Shown in pieces: positions 8,141-15,965 of a DNA stretch of 64,000 nt (its first letter is position 1; each line of letters starts with the position of its first letter). The notes beneath the pieces were generated by a model that was not told where the DNA came from, did not search any database, and worked only from the letters and a program-made list of their open reading frames with translations. Both the position numbers and the translations under genes were made by a program. The stretch spans positions 309,637-373,636 of the forward strand of contig JABIBA010000013.1 in NCBI GenBank assembly GCA_018652955.1. Direction: 5' to 3'. This stretch comes from Candidatus Peribacter sp. (lineage in GTDB: Bacteria; Patescibacteriota; Gracilibacteria; Peribacterales; Peribacteraceae).

Positions 8141-8930
8141 TCTTTGCCAGTGCTATCCACTCATCAACAGAGAGAGTTTGTGGGCGGCGTGTTTCGTCTA
8201 TACCTGCAGCAGAAAGCAGTTCCAGACCTTCGGGGAACGTACCGAAACTGTTGCGAAGCATTTTGCGTTTTTGTGAGAATCCTATCTTTGTTAGCTTGAG
8301 TATTTGTTCGATAGTAGCTTTATCGGCAAGAGGTTCTTTGTAGCAATCAATGTGAATTACTGCAGAGTCTACTTTGGGTGGCGGAAGAAATGCACTGGGT
8401 GGTACGTTAATTACTTTTGATGCTTTTCCAAAGAGTGCAACGATGACCGTTAGCATGCTGGCGTTTTTTGTATCACAGATTCTATCGGCAACTTCTTTTT
8501 GGATAAGCAATGTCATCGAAGTAGGAAACGTTTCTGATTCCAAAAATACATGCTGCAAAAGAGGCGAAGTAATGTGATAGGGGATGTTCGCTACCATCTT
8601 GTAAGGCTCAGATGGCATTGGGACTTTGAGAGCATTTTCATTAATAACCTCAAGCTTGGTGTTAGCTCGTACGTATTCATGAAGCAGTGGAATCATTCGC
8701 TCATCAAGCTCTATCGCAGTGACGTGGCCTGCCCTCTCTAAGAGCTCTTTGGTGAGCACTCCAATACCAGGTCCTATCTCTACGATACGATCTTCATCCG
8801 TAATCTGGGCGGCCTCTACGATCTCATCAAGGATCAATTGATCTACCAAGAAATGTTGCCCTAGGTCTGTATTAAGCCTCAGGAGATAGGTGGAGCAGAA
8901 CTGCCGGATTTGGGCTTTGAGATCGGACAT
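8124..8930 (-). CDS. rsmA: 16S rRNA (adenine1518-N6/adenine1519-N6)-dimethyltransferase
   Basis: 268 aa KsgA/RsmA, which dimethylates two adjacent adenines in helix 45 of 16S rRNA. Visible motifs: LGQHFLVD near residue 22, SAM motif VEIGPGIGVLT, acidic TAIELDERM, catalytic NIPYHITSPLL, and the C-terminal PPPKVDSAV and FSQKRKMLRNS. Length is usual. ATG 8930 lies 8 nt after TATGAT (minus strand), so it is likely leaderless. Confidence 0.95.
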   Translation of the reverse strand: MSDLKAQIRQFCSTYLLRLNTDLGQHFLVDQLILDEIVEAAQITDEDRIVEIGPGIGVLTKELLERAGHVTAIELDERMIPLLHEYVRANTKLEVINENALKVPMPSEPYKMVANIPYHITSPLLQHVFLESETFPTSMTLLIQKEVADRICDTKNASMLTVIVALFGKASKVINVPPSAFLPPPKVDSAVIHIDCYKEPLADKATIEQILKLTKIGFSQKRKMLRNSFGTFPEGLELLSAAGIDETRRPQTLSVDEWIALAKIAAQN

Positions 8931-8938
8931 GTGTTCAC

Positions 8939-8944
8939 ATCATA
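8939..8944 (-). promoter_or_regulatory. -10 element of rsmA
   Basis: TATGAT on the minus strand, ending 8 nt before the start codon; no -35 match or Shine-Dalgarno sequence. Confidence 0.45.
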
Positions 8945-8991
8945 TCAGTAGATGGGCGGTATTCTTAGTATGTATATTAAGTTAAATATAC

Positions 8992-9020
8992 TTAACATAT
9001 TTATGGATTCAGTCTAGAAT
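8992..9020 (+). promoter_or_regulatory. Promoter, leaderless type
   Basis: TTAACA at 8992-8997, 17-nt spacer, TAGAAT at 9015-9020; ATG 9029 follows after 8 nt. Confidence 0.65.
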
Positions 9021-9028
9021 TATCCACT

Positions 9029-9895
9029 ATGCGTCTTCTCAGCATTCTCACGATTCTCGGGATAAGCAGCCTCAATGCCCCAGCGGCATATGCTTATCCT
9101 GAGCATCCTGCATTTGAACATACGCAATTTGCAGAGGATTTTGGCATGTTCCGTTGGTGGGAGAGTTGTTGGTGGAGAGTGTTTGATCCAAATATCTATG
9201 TGCTCTGCCAACCAGATGGCGATATTCTTCTTGTCTATCCTGATGGGTCTGTACACCCCGCTTCTGAGGAAGACCTTACTAGGCTGTTTGCGTCTGTAGG
9301 AGATGATAGAAGAGGGAGAAGTGGCGCTAATAGATTGGGCCTTTTTCAGCCTCCTCGTGCTCCTCAGTCTCGGTCTCCTCGATTAAGTCCTGCACAGGGA
9401 GATGGCTTTCGATTGAGCGATGTTTATGGTGGTAGGTTTACTCGATTTGATGGATCAACTTCTCGATTTCCATCAATTAACCTTCCGTCAGGCGGAACAG
9501 GTGTTTTTAGTTTTGATGGATTTGGTAATCGTTTCTCTGGAGACTTTAGACCAGGAGATGTTAATACTGATTTCGATGGGTTTAATTTCTCTGGTCGCGA
9601 TAGAGATTCAGACTCTGGAGGTTTTGATTTCTCGCGAGAAGAGAGAGAGTTTGGTGGATTCGAGATTGGCGAACGTGAAGAAGAAGACCGTTCCAATATC
9701 GGACTTATAAATTATCTTCGGCAGCATGGTACTGCTGATGCGTTTGCAGACCCCGATGGTGGAACACGTATGCATGATATTTTCTATAAGCCAATTATGG
9801 GAAGATGCCAGAGTATCTACGATTCTATAGATGGTGGCATGTTTGGACCTATTCCGTGTACATCACATCCATGGGGAAATTCCCAACGCCAATAG
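9029..9895 (+). CDS. Hypothetical secreted protein with low-complexity Phe/Gly/Asp/Arg region
   Basis: 288 aa. A clear signal peptide (residues 1-22, ending PAAYAYP) is followed by a Trp/Cys-rich block (FRWWESCWWRVFDP, PNIYVLCQPDGD), then a long repetitive section (residues ~100-225) in which short FDG, FSG and FGG units alternate with charged Asp, Arg and Glu. The last 50 residues contain two more Cys. No family recognised; the composition suggests an exported structural or surface-associated protein. It is followed immediately by the SLH gene on the same strand. Confidence 0.6.
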   Translation: MRLLSILTILGISSLNAPAAYAYPEHPAFEHTQFAEDFGMFRWWESCWWRVFDPNIYVLCQPDGDILLVYPDGSVHPASEEDLTRLFASVGDDRRGRSGANRLGLFQPPRAPQSRSPRLSPAQGDGFRLSDVYGGRFTRFDGSTSRFPSINLPSGGTGVFSFDGFGNRFSGDFRPGDVNTDFDGFNFSGRDRDSDSGGFDFSREEREFGGFEIGEREEEDRSNIGLINYLRQHGTADAFADPDGGTRMHDIFYKPIMGRCQSIYDSIDGGMFGPIPCTSHPWGNSQRQ

Positions 9896-9904
9896 ATGAT
9901 GATG

Positions 9905-9910
9905 TATAAT
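9905..9910 (+). promoter_or_regulatory. -10 element of the SLH gene
   Basis: TATAAT, 6 nt before ATG 9917. It argues against the in-frame ATG codons at 9896-9904, which lie before or within the promoter. Confidence 0.6.
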
Positions 9911-9916
9911 GCTGAC

Positions 9917-11572
9917 ATGAAATTTCTTTCGGTTCTCTTCGGCCTTTTGATTCCAGTTTCTGCGGTTGCACTAACGTATGAATCAAATAATTTACCGTAC
10001 ACCGATGCGCCTACAGATCTTTCTACACAAATTGCTATTAGTACGCTGACAGATCTTGAAATTGTACGTGGGAACCCCGATGGAACATTTAAGCCGGGTG
10101 TTTCTATTAACCGTGCAGAGTTTATGAAGATTGTTATGGCACTTCTGCCTCCTGAAACTATGCGTATTCAAACACGATGCTTTCCAGACGTTGATGAAAA
10201 TATTTGGTTTGCGCAGCCCGTGTGTAGAGCAAAGGCACTCGGAATTGTTAGTGGTAATGCTTTGGCAGATGTCCCTTCTGAGCAGTGGGAGTTCCAGCCA
10301 ACACGCTCTGTAAAATATGAAGAGGCTTTAAAAATTCTTTCACGTATATTTGGAACACCCCTACTTACTGTCGAAGGACAGTGGTACGAAAAGTATGTCC
10401 GTAGCGCAGAAAATGTCGGAGTTGATCTGCCAGATTCTGCAGTGGGTTCTGGTTTGACCCGTGGGCAAATGGCAAGACTAGTTGTTGCGTTTTTGGCTCA
10501 CTCTAAAGGAGAACTCGAGGTGTTACGTTTGGCGGAGACAGGAGCAAGTAGCAGCACTCGTACGGTGTTCTCTCCTTCATCTGTATCTTCATCATCTTCC
10601 TCAGTGGAGTCGTCTTTTTCTACTTCATCTGCAACCTATGATGAATTAATTCAAGATACTTCTACTGATGATGCAGTCTTGGTTCTTGGGAAGACAACAC
10701 ATATCTTAGGGGCTGCAGAACTCTTTGCAGATGCAGAGCCTATACAGGTGCAGTACTTTCTCATTGATCTCGTTGCTGCTAACAATTCTTTAGATGCTAT
10801 CAATGTGTATGACGATCATGGAAAACTCATTGGACGTGCAACAGTAGATGGGTCAGTAGCAGGGAGTACTCGCTATCGTCTTGGAGTGAAAAATCAAAAC
10901 ATTGTATTACCGAGAAGAGATGAGTTTAGTTTTTATGTTCGTGGGTTACTGCGCTCCCAAGATAGCGGAGGAGTAAGTGGAGGAAGTGTTCAGGTAGATG
11001 AAATGGGTATAGAAGGTATAGGGGTCTGGAGTAATCGAGATTACGATGTATTAACAAGTGGAGAGACATTTGCTTCTACTACTGTGGCACGCTCTGCTAT
11101 TACCTCTATTTCTAACGCAGGAGACGATAGATCTTTCTTAATAGAAGGCTCAGACATAGAGATTGGAGCATTTAGGTTTGAAGGTGTGACAGGTCACAGT
11201 GCAGCACGGCTACAAATTACTGATATAGATTTCCAAGCAAGCTTTGTCGGAGGGTCGAGTATTAGTAATATCACCATCAAAGTGGATGGTAGCTCTCAGA
11301 GGCATGACTGTAGTCTTGGGGGTTCTACGGTTACGTGTGCAAGTTTACCTGCTACGTACGGTCGCATAGATGATAGCCCCAGAACACTTAGGATTTTTGC
11401 AGATATCGATGTCCCTGATGAATCTAAGGGGGCTGGTTTGCAGCTTACTATCAATAGCCCAGGAACAATTGGTTCTGCTGGAGACATAACGTGGACTGAT
11501 GGAGTAACAAGCTTTACGTGGATTGATATCAGCGGTCCTCCTGTTGCGCGCGGTACGTATTACTCCTACTAA
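9917..11572 (+). CDS. S-layer homology (SLH) domain protein
   Basis: 551 aa. Signal peptide (residues 1-18) followed by SLH modules: TLTDLEIVRGNPDGTFKPG with NRAEFMKIV, then FPDVDENIWFAQPVCRAKALGIV, and a third weaker one ending TRGQMARLVVAF. SLH modules bind cell-wall polymers and anchor surface proteins. A Ser/Thr-rich linker (residues ~205-240) separates them from a C-terminal half predicted to be beta-rich. Start chosen at ATG 9917 because TATAAT at 9905-9910 precedes it by 6 nt. The stop overlaps that of convergent uvrD by 4 nt. Confidence 0.85.
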   Translation: MKFLSVLFGLLIPVSAVALTYESNNLPYTDAPTDLSTQIAISTLTDLEIVRGNPDGTFKPGVSINRAEFMKIVMALLPPETMRIQTRCFPDVDENIWFAQPVCRAKALGIVSGNALADVPSEQWEFQPTRSVKYEEALKILSRIFGTPLLTVEGQWYEKYVRSAENVGVDLPDSAVGSGLTRGQMARLVVAFLAHSKGELEVLRLAETGASSSTRTVFSPSSVSSSSSSVESSFSTSSATYDELIQDTSTDDAVLVLGKTTHILGAAELFADAEPIQVQYFLIDLVAANNSLDAINVYDDHGKLIGRATVDGSVAGSTRYRLGVKNQNIVLPRRDEFSFYVRGLLRSQDSGGVSGGSVQVDEMGIEGIGVWSNRDYDVLTSGETFASTTVARSAITSISNAGDDRSFLIEGSDIEIGAFRFEGVTGHSAARLQITDIDFQASFVGGSSISNITIKVDGSSQRHDCSLGGSTVTCASLPATYGRIDDSPRTLRIFADIDVPDESKGAGLQLTINSPGTIGSAGDITWTDGVTSFTWIDISGPPVARGTYYSY

Positions 11573-13836
11573 AGAAGTTTTAGTGGTGCGATGCTTAGCG
11601 CCAATGTTTTCTTGTGTCCGATATCAAAGTTGATATCCACAATATCTCCACGTACAGAGGTTACGGTTCCTTTTCCAAATGTAGGGTGCTCGACGCGCGT
11701 ACCTTCTGCGAGTTCGTTGTCTTGATTAAACTCTGATGAAAAGTCTGTGTCTTGATCGAATTCAATATTGATATCATCACCCTTTTGTTTAAAGGGCTTA
11801 ATACCAGAGCTAATGCTTGCCTCTCCTTGCTTGCTAGCCCATGAGAATGCAGAGAGTAGCTCGTCGCTACGTTTCTCGGTTACTGCATCGGGTAAGTCAT
11901 CGAGGAACCTGCTTGGTGCGTTTGCCTGTGTCTGTCCCCAGAGCATACGACTGCGTGCGCACATCAATCGAAGGTGTGTTTTTGCTCTAGTCATACCGAC
12001 GTACATAATGCGGCGCTCTTCTTCTAATTGATCTTTATCGAACATAGAATTGGCATGAGGGAAGATACCCTCCTCACACCCTGCCATAATTACATGTTCA
12101 AACTCTAAGCCTTTACAAAGGTGTAGTGTCATTAGTGTTAATGCATCGGAAGATTGGTCTTCTAATTTATCTACTTCAGATACTAGTGCGACTTCTTCTA
12201 GGAAGCTCATCAGACTCGCTTCAGGGTCTAGGGCATCGTATTTGTGCATCACACTTAAGAGTTCTTGTACGTTACCCCAGCGGTTTTCTCCTTCTTCTGT
12301 GTCATCTCTTAGCCAGTGTTCCATATCGATAGCATGAATCAGGTGTCCACTAAGTTCGGAGACGACTTCTGTCTTTGCCTTTGTCTGGTACTGCAAGATC
12401 AGCTCTACAAACTTCTGTAGACGCTCTTTGGTTGGCTGGTTGATCTCCTGAACTTGATCCACAATGTTCAGTGTATCCCAAAGAGTCATGTCGTTTTCTG
12501 AAGCGAATACCTGAAGTTTTGCGATAGTGGTAAGGCCAATCTTTCGTGAAGGGATATTTACAATACGTAGCAGAGCGATCGTATCGTATGGATTAAGAAT
12601 GACATGCAAATACGACAGGACGTCTTTTACTTCTTTGCGAGCGTAGAACTTTACCCCTCCTAAAATACGGTAGGGGATCCCGCCTTTGAGACATGCTTCT
12701 TCAAATATGCGAGACTGCGCATTTGTTCTATATAAAATAACCTGATCACTGAGTTTGATTCCTTTCTTTCGGTGCATTTCATCTGCAGCTTTTATCGCCT
12801 CTAATGCTTCTTTTTTTTCATCCCCTACTTCTTGTACAACGACATTCGATCCTTCTTTATTTTCTGTCCACATCTTCTTTTCTGGTCGGTTTGGGTTCGC
12901 ATCTATGACACCATCTGCAGCATCGAGAATCGGCTGTGTAGATCGGTAGTTCTGCTCAAGCTTTATACGCTTTGCATTAGGATATTCTTTTTCAAACTCC
13001 ATAATATTTCTAATGTCTGCTCCGCGGAATGCGTAGATTGATTGGTCTGGATCTCCAATAACACAGAGGTTTCCATGTTTTTTTGCAAGTAGTGTAATCA
13101 GAAGATATTGCACGTGGTTCGTATCTTGATACTCATCGACATGCAGATACTTCCACGTGTTTTGGTAGCGCTCTAGTACCTCTGGCACTTCTGTAAAGAG
13201 ACGTACTGTCTCGAGGAGCATATCGTCAAAGTCTAATGCATTGGCTTCAAATAGCGCTTTTTGATAGCGCTTGTATGCAGTAACCACATGCTGCATGCGA
13301 GGAGTGGTTGCTTGTGATTCCGTTTGCTTTGGGGTGAGCGCCTCACTCTTAAAACGACTGACATACCCGAGGGCAGCTTTGGGTTTGAGTTCCGTTTCAT
13401 CAATATTCATTTCTCTGAGCACTTCTTTCATGAGCCTCTTCTGGTCATCGGTGTCGTAGATAACAAATGTCCTGTCGCGACCGATTTTATCGATATCACG
13501 ACGAAGGATACGCGCGCAAACAGAGTGAAACGTTCCCATTACTGGTAATTTTCCGGCGTTTGTCTGCCACTGAGACAGATCGGTTCCTTCTGTTATGTGC
13601 AGCAAGTTTTCGATACGTGCCTTCATTTCTTTTGCAGCTTTATTCGTAAATGTTACGGCAAGAATTTCCCATGGTTGCACACCGTGATCTATAAGATTGG
13701 CGATACGATGGGTAAGTGCACGCGTCTTTCCACTTCCAGCTCCTGCTAAAATAAGAATAGGACCTTCAATCTGTATTACCGCTTGCTGTTGCGGTTCATT
13801 GAGGTTTGCAGTGATGAGTTCTTTAGTAGTTTGCAC
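11569..13836 (-). CDS. pcrA: UvrD/PcrA-type superfamily 1 DNA helicase
   Basis: 755 aa 3'-5' helicase of excision repair and replication. Motif I AGAGSGKTRALTHRI near residue 32, motif II VDEYQDTN, motif III GDPDQSIYAFRGAD, motif IV QNYRSTQPIL and motif VI VGMTRAKTHLRLM are all present. The C-terminus ends in a small beta domain (VEHPTFGKGTVTSV) like the Tudor-type tail of PcrA/UvrD that contacts RNA polymerase. The start is GTG 13836, placed 6 nt after TACAAT, a leaderless arrangement. UvrD versus PcrA naming is arbitrary here. Confidence 0.93.
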   Translation of the reverse strand: MQTTKELITANLNEPQQQAVIQIEGPILILAGAGSGKTRALTHRIANLIDHGVQPWEILAVTFTNKAAKEMKARIENLLHITEGTDLSQWQTNAGKLPVMGTFHSVCARILRRDIDKIGRDRTFVIYDTDDQKRLMKEVLREMNIDETELKPKAALGYVSRFKSEALTPKQTESQATTPRMQHVVTAYKRYQKALFEANALDFDDMLLETVRLFTEVPEVLERYQNTWKYLHVDEYQDTNHVQYLLITLLAKKHGNLCVIGDPDQSIYAFRGADIRNIMEFEKEYPNAKRIKLEQNYRSTQPILDAADGVIDANPNRPEKKMWTENKEGSNVVVQEVGDEKKEALEAIKAADEMHRKKGIKLSDQVILYRTNAQSRIFEEACLKGGIPYRILGGVKFYARKEVKDVLSYLHVILNPYDTIALLRIVNIPSRKIGLTTIAKLQVFASENDMTLWDTLNIVDQVQEINQPTKERLQKFVELILQYQTKAKTEVVSELSGHLIHAIDMEHWLRDDTEEGENRWGNVQELLSVMHKYDALDPEASLMSFLEEVALVSEVDKLEDQSSDALTLMTLHLCKGLEFEHVIMAGCEEGIFPHANSMFDKDQLEEERRIMYVGMTRAKTHLRLMCARSRMLWGQTQANAPSRFLDDLPDAVTEKRSDELLSAFSWASKQGEASISSGIKPFKQKGDDINIEFDQDTDFSSEFNQDNELAEGTRVEHPTFGKGTVTSVRGDIVDINFDIGHKKTLALSIAPLKLL

Positions 13837-13842
13837 GTTTGA

Positions 13843-13848
13843 ATTGTA
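13843..13848 (-). promoter_or_regulatory. -10 element of pcrA
   Basis: TACAAT on the minus strand, 6 nt before the GTG start; it lies in the 17-nt gap after the RmuC-like gene. Confidence 0.5.
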
Positions 13849-13853
13849 CCGTG

Positions 13854-15017
13854 TTACGAAACTTTTCCTAGATCTTCCTTCGTGATTTTTGCTTTAGGCT
13901 CCACAAGTTCTAGGAGTTGCTGTGCAACCTCTTTAGGATTTGCAACAAGCTCCTTTGTTTCTGCAGTAGAGAGATTTAGGTTACGCATCTTTGCCTTTTT
14001 TATCATGGCTTCTGCCATAAGTTCTGGATTTGCATTCTGTGCTTTGTGCATTGTCTCTAGTCCGTGGTAAATCATCTGCAGTTCGTGTGCATTTCTTGTA
14101 GAAACGTGGAAATCAAATGCAGCAACGAGGTCGACAATGTTCTCTCGTTCTTGCGGGTCGATCCCTTCAGTAAATTCATAGGACTCCATGCGCTTGAGGC
14201 TCGCAAGGATTGGTTCGAGTGCTTCTGGTGATACGACGTAGAAGGTAAATCCTTCTTCGTAGAAAGAAATCTGTTTAAGTGTTGCTACTGCATCAGTAGG
14301 GACTACTAGGAACACTGTGGAGTAGATCTTTTGATTTCCTTTTATCTTCAGAGCAGTTTTCTTCACAGATTCTTTCATATAGTTTTGTAAATCTTGTGAC
14401 CGAGATACCTTTGCATCAAAGATGATGTACTGCTCTAAGAAACTAATCATAAAGTCAGGCTTAAGGCTTCCACTAAATCCTTCTGGAAGATTGGTATTAC
14501 TATAGGAAGTAAACTGACAGTGATCTTTCTTCGTAAGACCATCGAGTACCGCTACGACGTCTTGTTCGTGGTCGTTCCACATGCGGTCGCGATCTTCTAT
14601 TAGTTGTTGCTGGCGCTCTTCATCCTCTCTCCTTATACGTACTTTCTCATCTTCGAGTGCAGCCTTTGCTTCTTCGAGCTTTGTAGCCATGTCTTCGTGG
14701 CGCTTTTGTCGCTGCTCACTCTCTGCTTCGAATTTAGAGACACGGGCAGAAAGCCCATCACGTTCTTTGGTCGTTGATTTATATTCTGCTTCTAGGCTCT
14801 TGTACCGATCGTATAATTCTTTGCCTTGGCCTGAGAGCTTATCTTTTTCGGACTTCATCTCGATCATCTGGTTCTTTAGCTCTCCTATATCCTGGTTCTT
14901 CTTTTCAATCTCTGCTTTAAGACGAGGGTCGCCATCTGTCTGTGATTTATGGAGTTGCATAGCAATAAAGCCGATTCCTGCAATTGCTAGACATGTGAGT
15001 ATGTAGAGGGGAGTCAT
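13854..15017 (-). CDS. RmuC-family protein: membrane anchor, coiled coil and PD-(D/E)XK-like core
   Basis: 387 aa. N-terminal transmembrane helix (residues 2-20), a long coiled coil (about 25-150, heptads rich in Glu, Lys and Arg), then a nuclease-like core with KPDFMISFLEQYIIFDAKVSRS, where Asp and the DAK triplet resemble the PD-(D/E)XK metal site of RmuC. RmuC proteins limit DNA inversions at short inverted repeats in E. coli. Sequence match outside the core is modest. The upstream in-frame start at 15071 was rejected: ATG 15017 lies 8 nt after TACAAT. Confidence 0.7.
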   Translation of the reverse strand: MTPLYILTCLAIAGIGFIAMQLHKSQTDGDPRLKAEIEKKNQDIGELKNQMIEMKSEKDKLSGQGKELYDRYKSLEAEYKSTTKERDGLSARVSKFEAESEQRQKRHEDMATKLEEAKAALEDEKVRIRREDEERQQQLIEDRDRMWNDHEQDVVAVLDGLTKKDHCQFTSYSNTNLPEGFSGSLKPDFMISFLEQYIIFDAKVSRSQDLQNYMKESVKKTALKIKGNQKIYSTVFLVVPTDAVATLKQISFYEEGFTFYVVSPEALEPILASLKRMESYEFTEGIDPQERENIVDLVAAFDFHVSTRNAHELQMIYHGLETMHKAQNANPELMAEAMIKKAKMRNLNLSTAETKELVANPKEVAQQLLELVEPKAKITKEDLGKVS

Positions 15018-15025
15018 AGGAGCGC

Positions 15026-15031
15026 ATTGTA
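15026..15031 (-). promoter_or_regulatory. -10 element of the RmuC-like gene
   Basis: TACAAT on the minus strand, 8 nt before ATG 15017. Confidence 0.5.
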
Positions 15032-15113
15032 TCACGTGGTAGACACTCGTCCACCCAGATGAGATTGCCAAAAGCCTGAGATATCGTGATATCTGTATTC
15101 CTTAGCTAAATAC

Positions 15114-15141
15114 TTGCATTCAGAGTTACCTTTACTATACT
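15114..15141 (+). promoter_or_regulatory. Promoter of rpsO
   Basis: TTGCAT at 15114-15119, 16-nt spacer, TATACT at 15136-15141. The start site should be near 15148, giving a leader of about 78 nt, unusually long for this window. Confidence 0.6.
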
Positions 15142-15147
15142 ACTCCC

Positions 15148-15225
15148 GTCCTCGCTGATTGGGTGGCTTTGAGACCCCCTTCCTGGCGCGGCATAAATCT
15201 TATTTATCTGTGTACACCCTCTACT
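15148..15225 (+). promoter_or_regulatory. rpsO 5' leader, candidate S15 autoregulatory element
   Basis: GGGTGGCTTTGAGACCC at about 15160-15176 can fold with GGGT pairing to ACCC around a G/U-rich interior. Ribosomal protein S15 represses its own mRNA in several phyla by binding leader structures with GGC and G-U features like its 16S rRNA site. The structural match here is only suggestive. Confidence 0.3.
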
Positions 15226-15495
15226 ATGTCCATTAAGCGAAAGTCTAAGAAAACACTTATTACAAAGCACCAGACTCACAAGAAAGATACTGGTTCCCCT
15301 CAGGTTCAAGTAGCTATTCTCTCTAAAGAGATTATTTTGCTTACAAAGCACCTTCAGGACCACAAAGGTGATAACTCAGCTCGTAAAGGTCTTCTTGGTA
15401 AGGTTGCGCGTCGTCGTACTCTTCTCAACTACCTTAAAATGCACACTCCTGATGAGTATCAGAAGGTGTTGGATGCAAACAAGTTGAAGAAATAG
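15226..15495 (+). CDS. rpsO: 30S ribosomal protein S15
   Basis: 89 aa, full length. The pattern HKKDTGSPQVQVAILS (S15 signature) and the C-terminal GLLGKVARRRTLLNYLK are diagnostic. S15 binds the central 16S rRNA domain and seeds platform assembly. ATG 15226 was chosen over an in-frame upstream start (15163) because the family N-terminus starts here. It is followed 14 nt later by the TrpR-family gene, and pnp lies 3.6 kb downstream rather than adjacent as in many bacteria. Confidence 0.97.
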   Translation: MSIKRKSKKTLITKHQTHKKDTGSPQVQVAILSKEIILLTKHLQDHKGDNSARKGLLGKVARRRTLLNYLKMHTPDEYQKVLDANKLKK

Positions 15496-15497
15496 GC

Positions 15498-15503
15498 TAT
15501 ACT
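15498..15503 (+). promoter_or_regulatory. -10 element of the TrpR-family gene
   Basis: TATACT ends 6 nt before ATG 15510; it overlaps the rpsO stop region, so the gene has its own start besides rpsO readthrough. Confidence 0.55.
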
Positions 15504-15509
15504 CATTGT

Positions 15510-15791
15510 ATGCCTGTACCGCCACAACAGCTCCGAGAGCTTTATCAGCTATTTTCATCTATTAAAGATGATAAAGAGGCAAAGCTTCTTATCGAAGATT
15601 TACTAACTCCTCAAGAGGTTGCTTCGCTCGCAGAGCGCTGGCAGCTTATTCAGGAACTTAATAAAGGAACGCCACAAAGAGATATCGCCAAGAAGCTGGG
15701 TGTGAGTATTAGTAAGATCACAAGGGGATCTCGCATGTTGCAGTACGGATCTGGTGGGTTTAAGCACTTTTTAAAGAGACTCAAGAAATAG
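15510..15791 (+). CDS. TrpR/YerC-family DNA-binding repressor
   Basis: 93 aa all-helical protein. LLTPQEVASLAERWQLIQEL is followed by the helix-turn-helix QRDIAKKLGVSISKITRGS, which aligns over its whole length with E. coli TrpR (LLTP..., ITRGS at the recognition helix). TrpR binds L-Trp as corepressor; the YerC subgroup is less studied and may sense something else. The link to tryptophan is strengthened by the leader peptide with tandem Trp codons that begins about 60 nt downstream. The 14-bp inverted repeat at 15840-15853 is a candidate operator. Confidence 0.8.
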   Translation: MPVPPQQLRELYQLFSSIKDDKEAKLLIEDLLTPQEVASLAERWQLIQELNKGTPQRDIAKKLGVSISKITRGSRMLQYGSGGFKHFLKRLKK

Positions 15792-15811
15792 AGACTTTTC
15801 TGAGATGAGGC

Positions 15812-15840
15812 TTGACTTCACTGTGTCGTGTGTGTAATGA
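15812..15840 (+). promoter_or_regulatory. Promoter of the Trp-attenuated operon
   Basis: TTGACT at 15812-15817, 17-nt spacer, TAATGA at 15835-15840 (weak -10 but correctly placed). Expected start near 15847, just before the leader-peptide ATG at 15852. Confidence 0.45.
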
Positions 15841-15853
15841 TGTATCGGTACAT
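15840..15853 (+). promoter_or_regulatory. Inverted repeat over the start site, candidate TrpR-family operator
   Basis: ATGTA TCGG TACAT: perfect 5-bp arms around 4 nt, covering the predicted transcription start of the attenuated operon immediately downstream of the TrpR-family gene. Placement suits a repressor site; binding is inferred only. Confidence 0.35.
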
Positions 15854-15905
15854 GAATACATCACTCACTATCAAAGGGCAGAACTGGTGGAGCGCTAATA
15901 ACTAG
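15852..15905 (+). CDS. Tryptophan leader peptide of the attenuator
   Basis: 17-codon ORF encoding MNTSLTIKGQNWWSANN, with tandem TGG codons at 15885-15890 and TAG at 15903-15905. An in-frame ATG at 15837 would give 22 codons but lies within the promoter. The stop codon falls inside the first RNA hairpin and the Trp codons lie directly before its 5' arm, as in enterobacterial and chlamydial trp leaders. A ribosome stalled at TGG TGG would mask the 5' arm (15891-15896). Tandem Trp, the rarest amino acid, in a tiny ORF ahead of a terminator is unlikely by chance. Confidence 0.75.
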   Translation: MNTSLTIKGQNWWSANN

Positions 15906-15949
15906 CGCTGCACAGTCGACTTTATTTTTTATCCCCAAGACTTTGCAGC
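15891..15949 (+). promoter_or_regulatory. Attenuator pause hairpin and antiterminator
   Basis: Stem 1:2 is AGCGCT (15891-15896) with AGCGCT (15904-15909). Stem 2:3 is GCTGCACAGTC (15907-15917) with GACTTTGCAGC (15939-15949), 10 of 11 pairs. The two share bases 15907-15909 and exclude each other; stem 2:3 also uses the loop of the terminator (15931-15956), so it prevents termination. This is the classic 1:2, 2:3, 3:4 logic. Confidence 0.7.
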
Positions 15950-15962
15950 AGGGGATTTTTTT
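15931..15962 (+). terminator. Attenuator intrinsic terminator
   Basis: ATCCCC (15931-15936) pairs with GGGGAT (15951-15956), 14-nt loop, then seven T. It ends 3 nt before the start codon of the 293-aa gene, so it can only act as a regulated terminator for that gene. Confidence 0.8.
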
Positions 15963-15965
15963 ATT

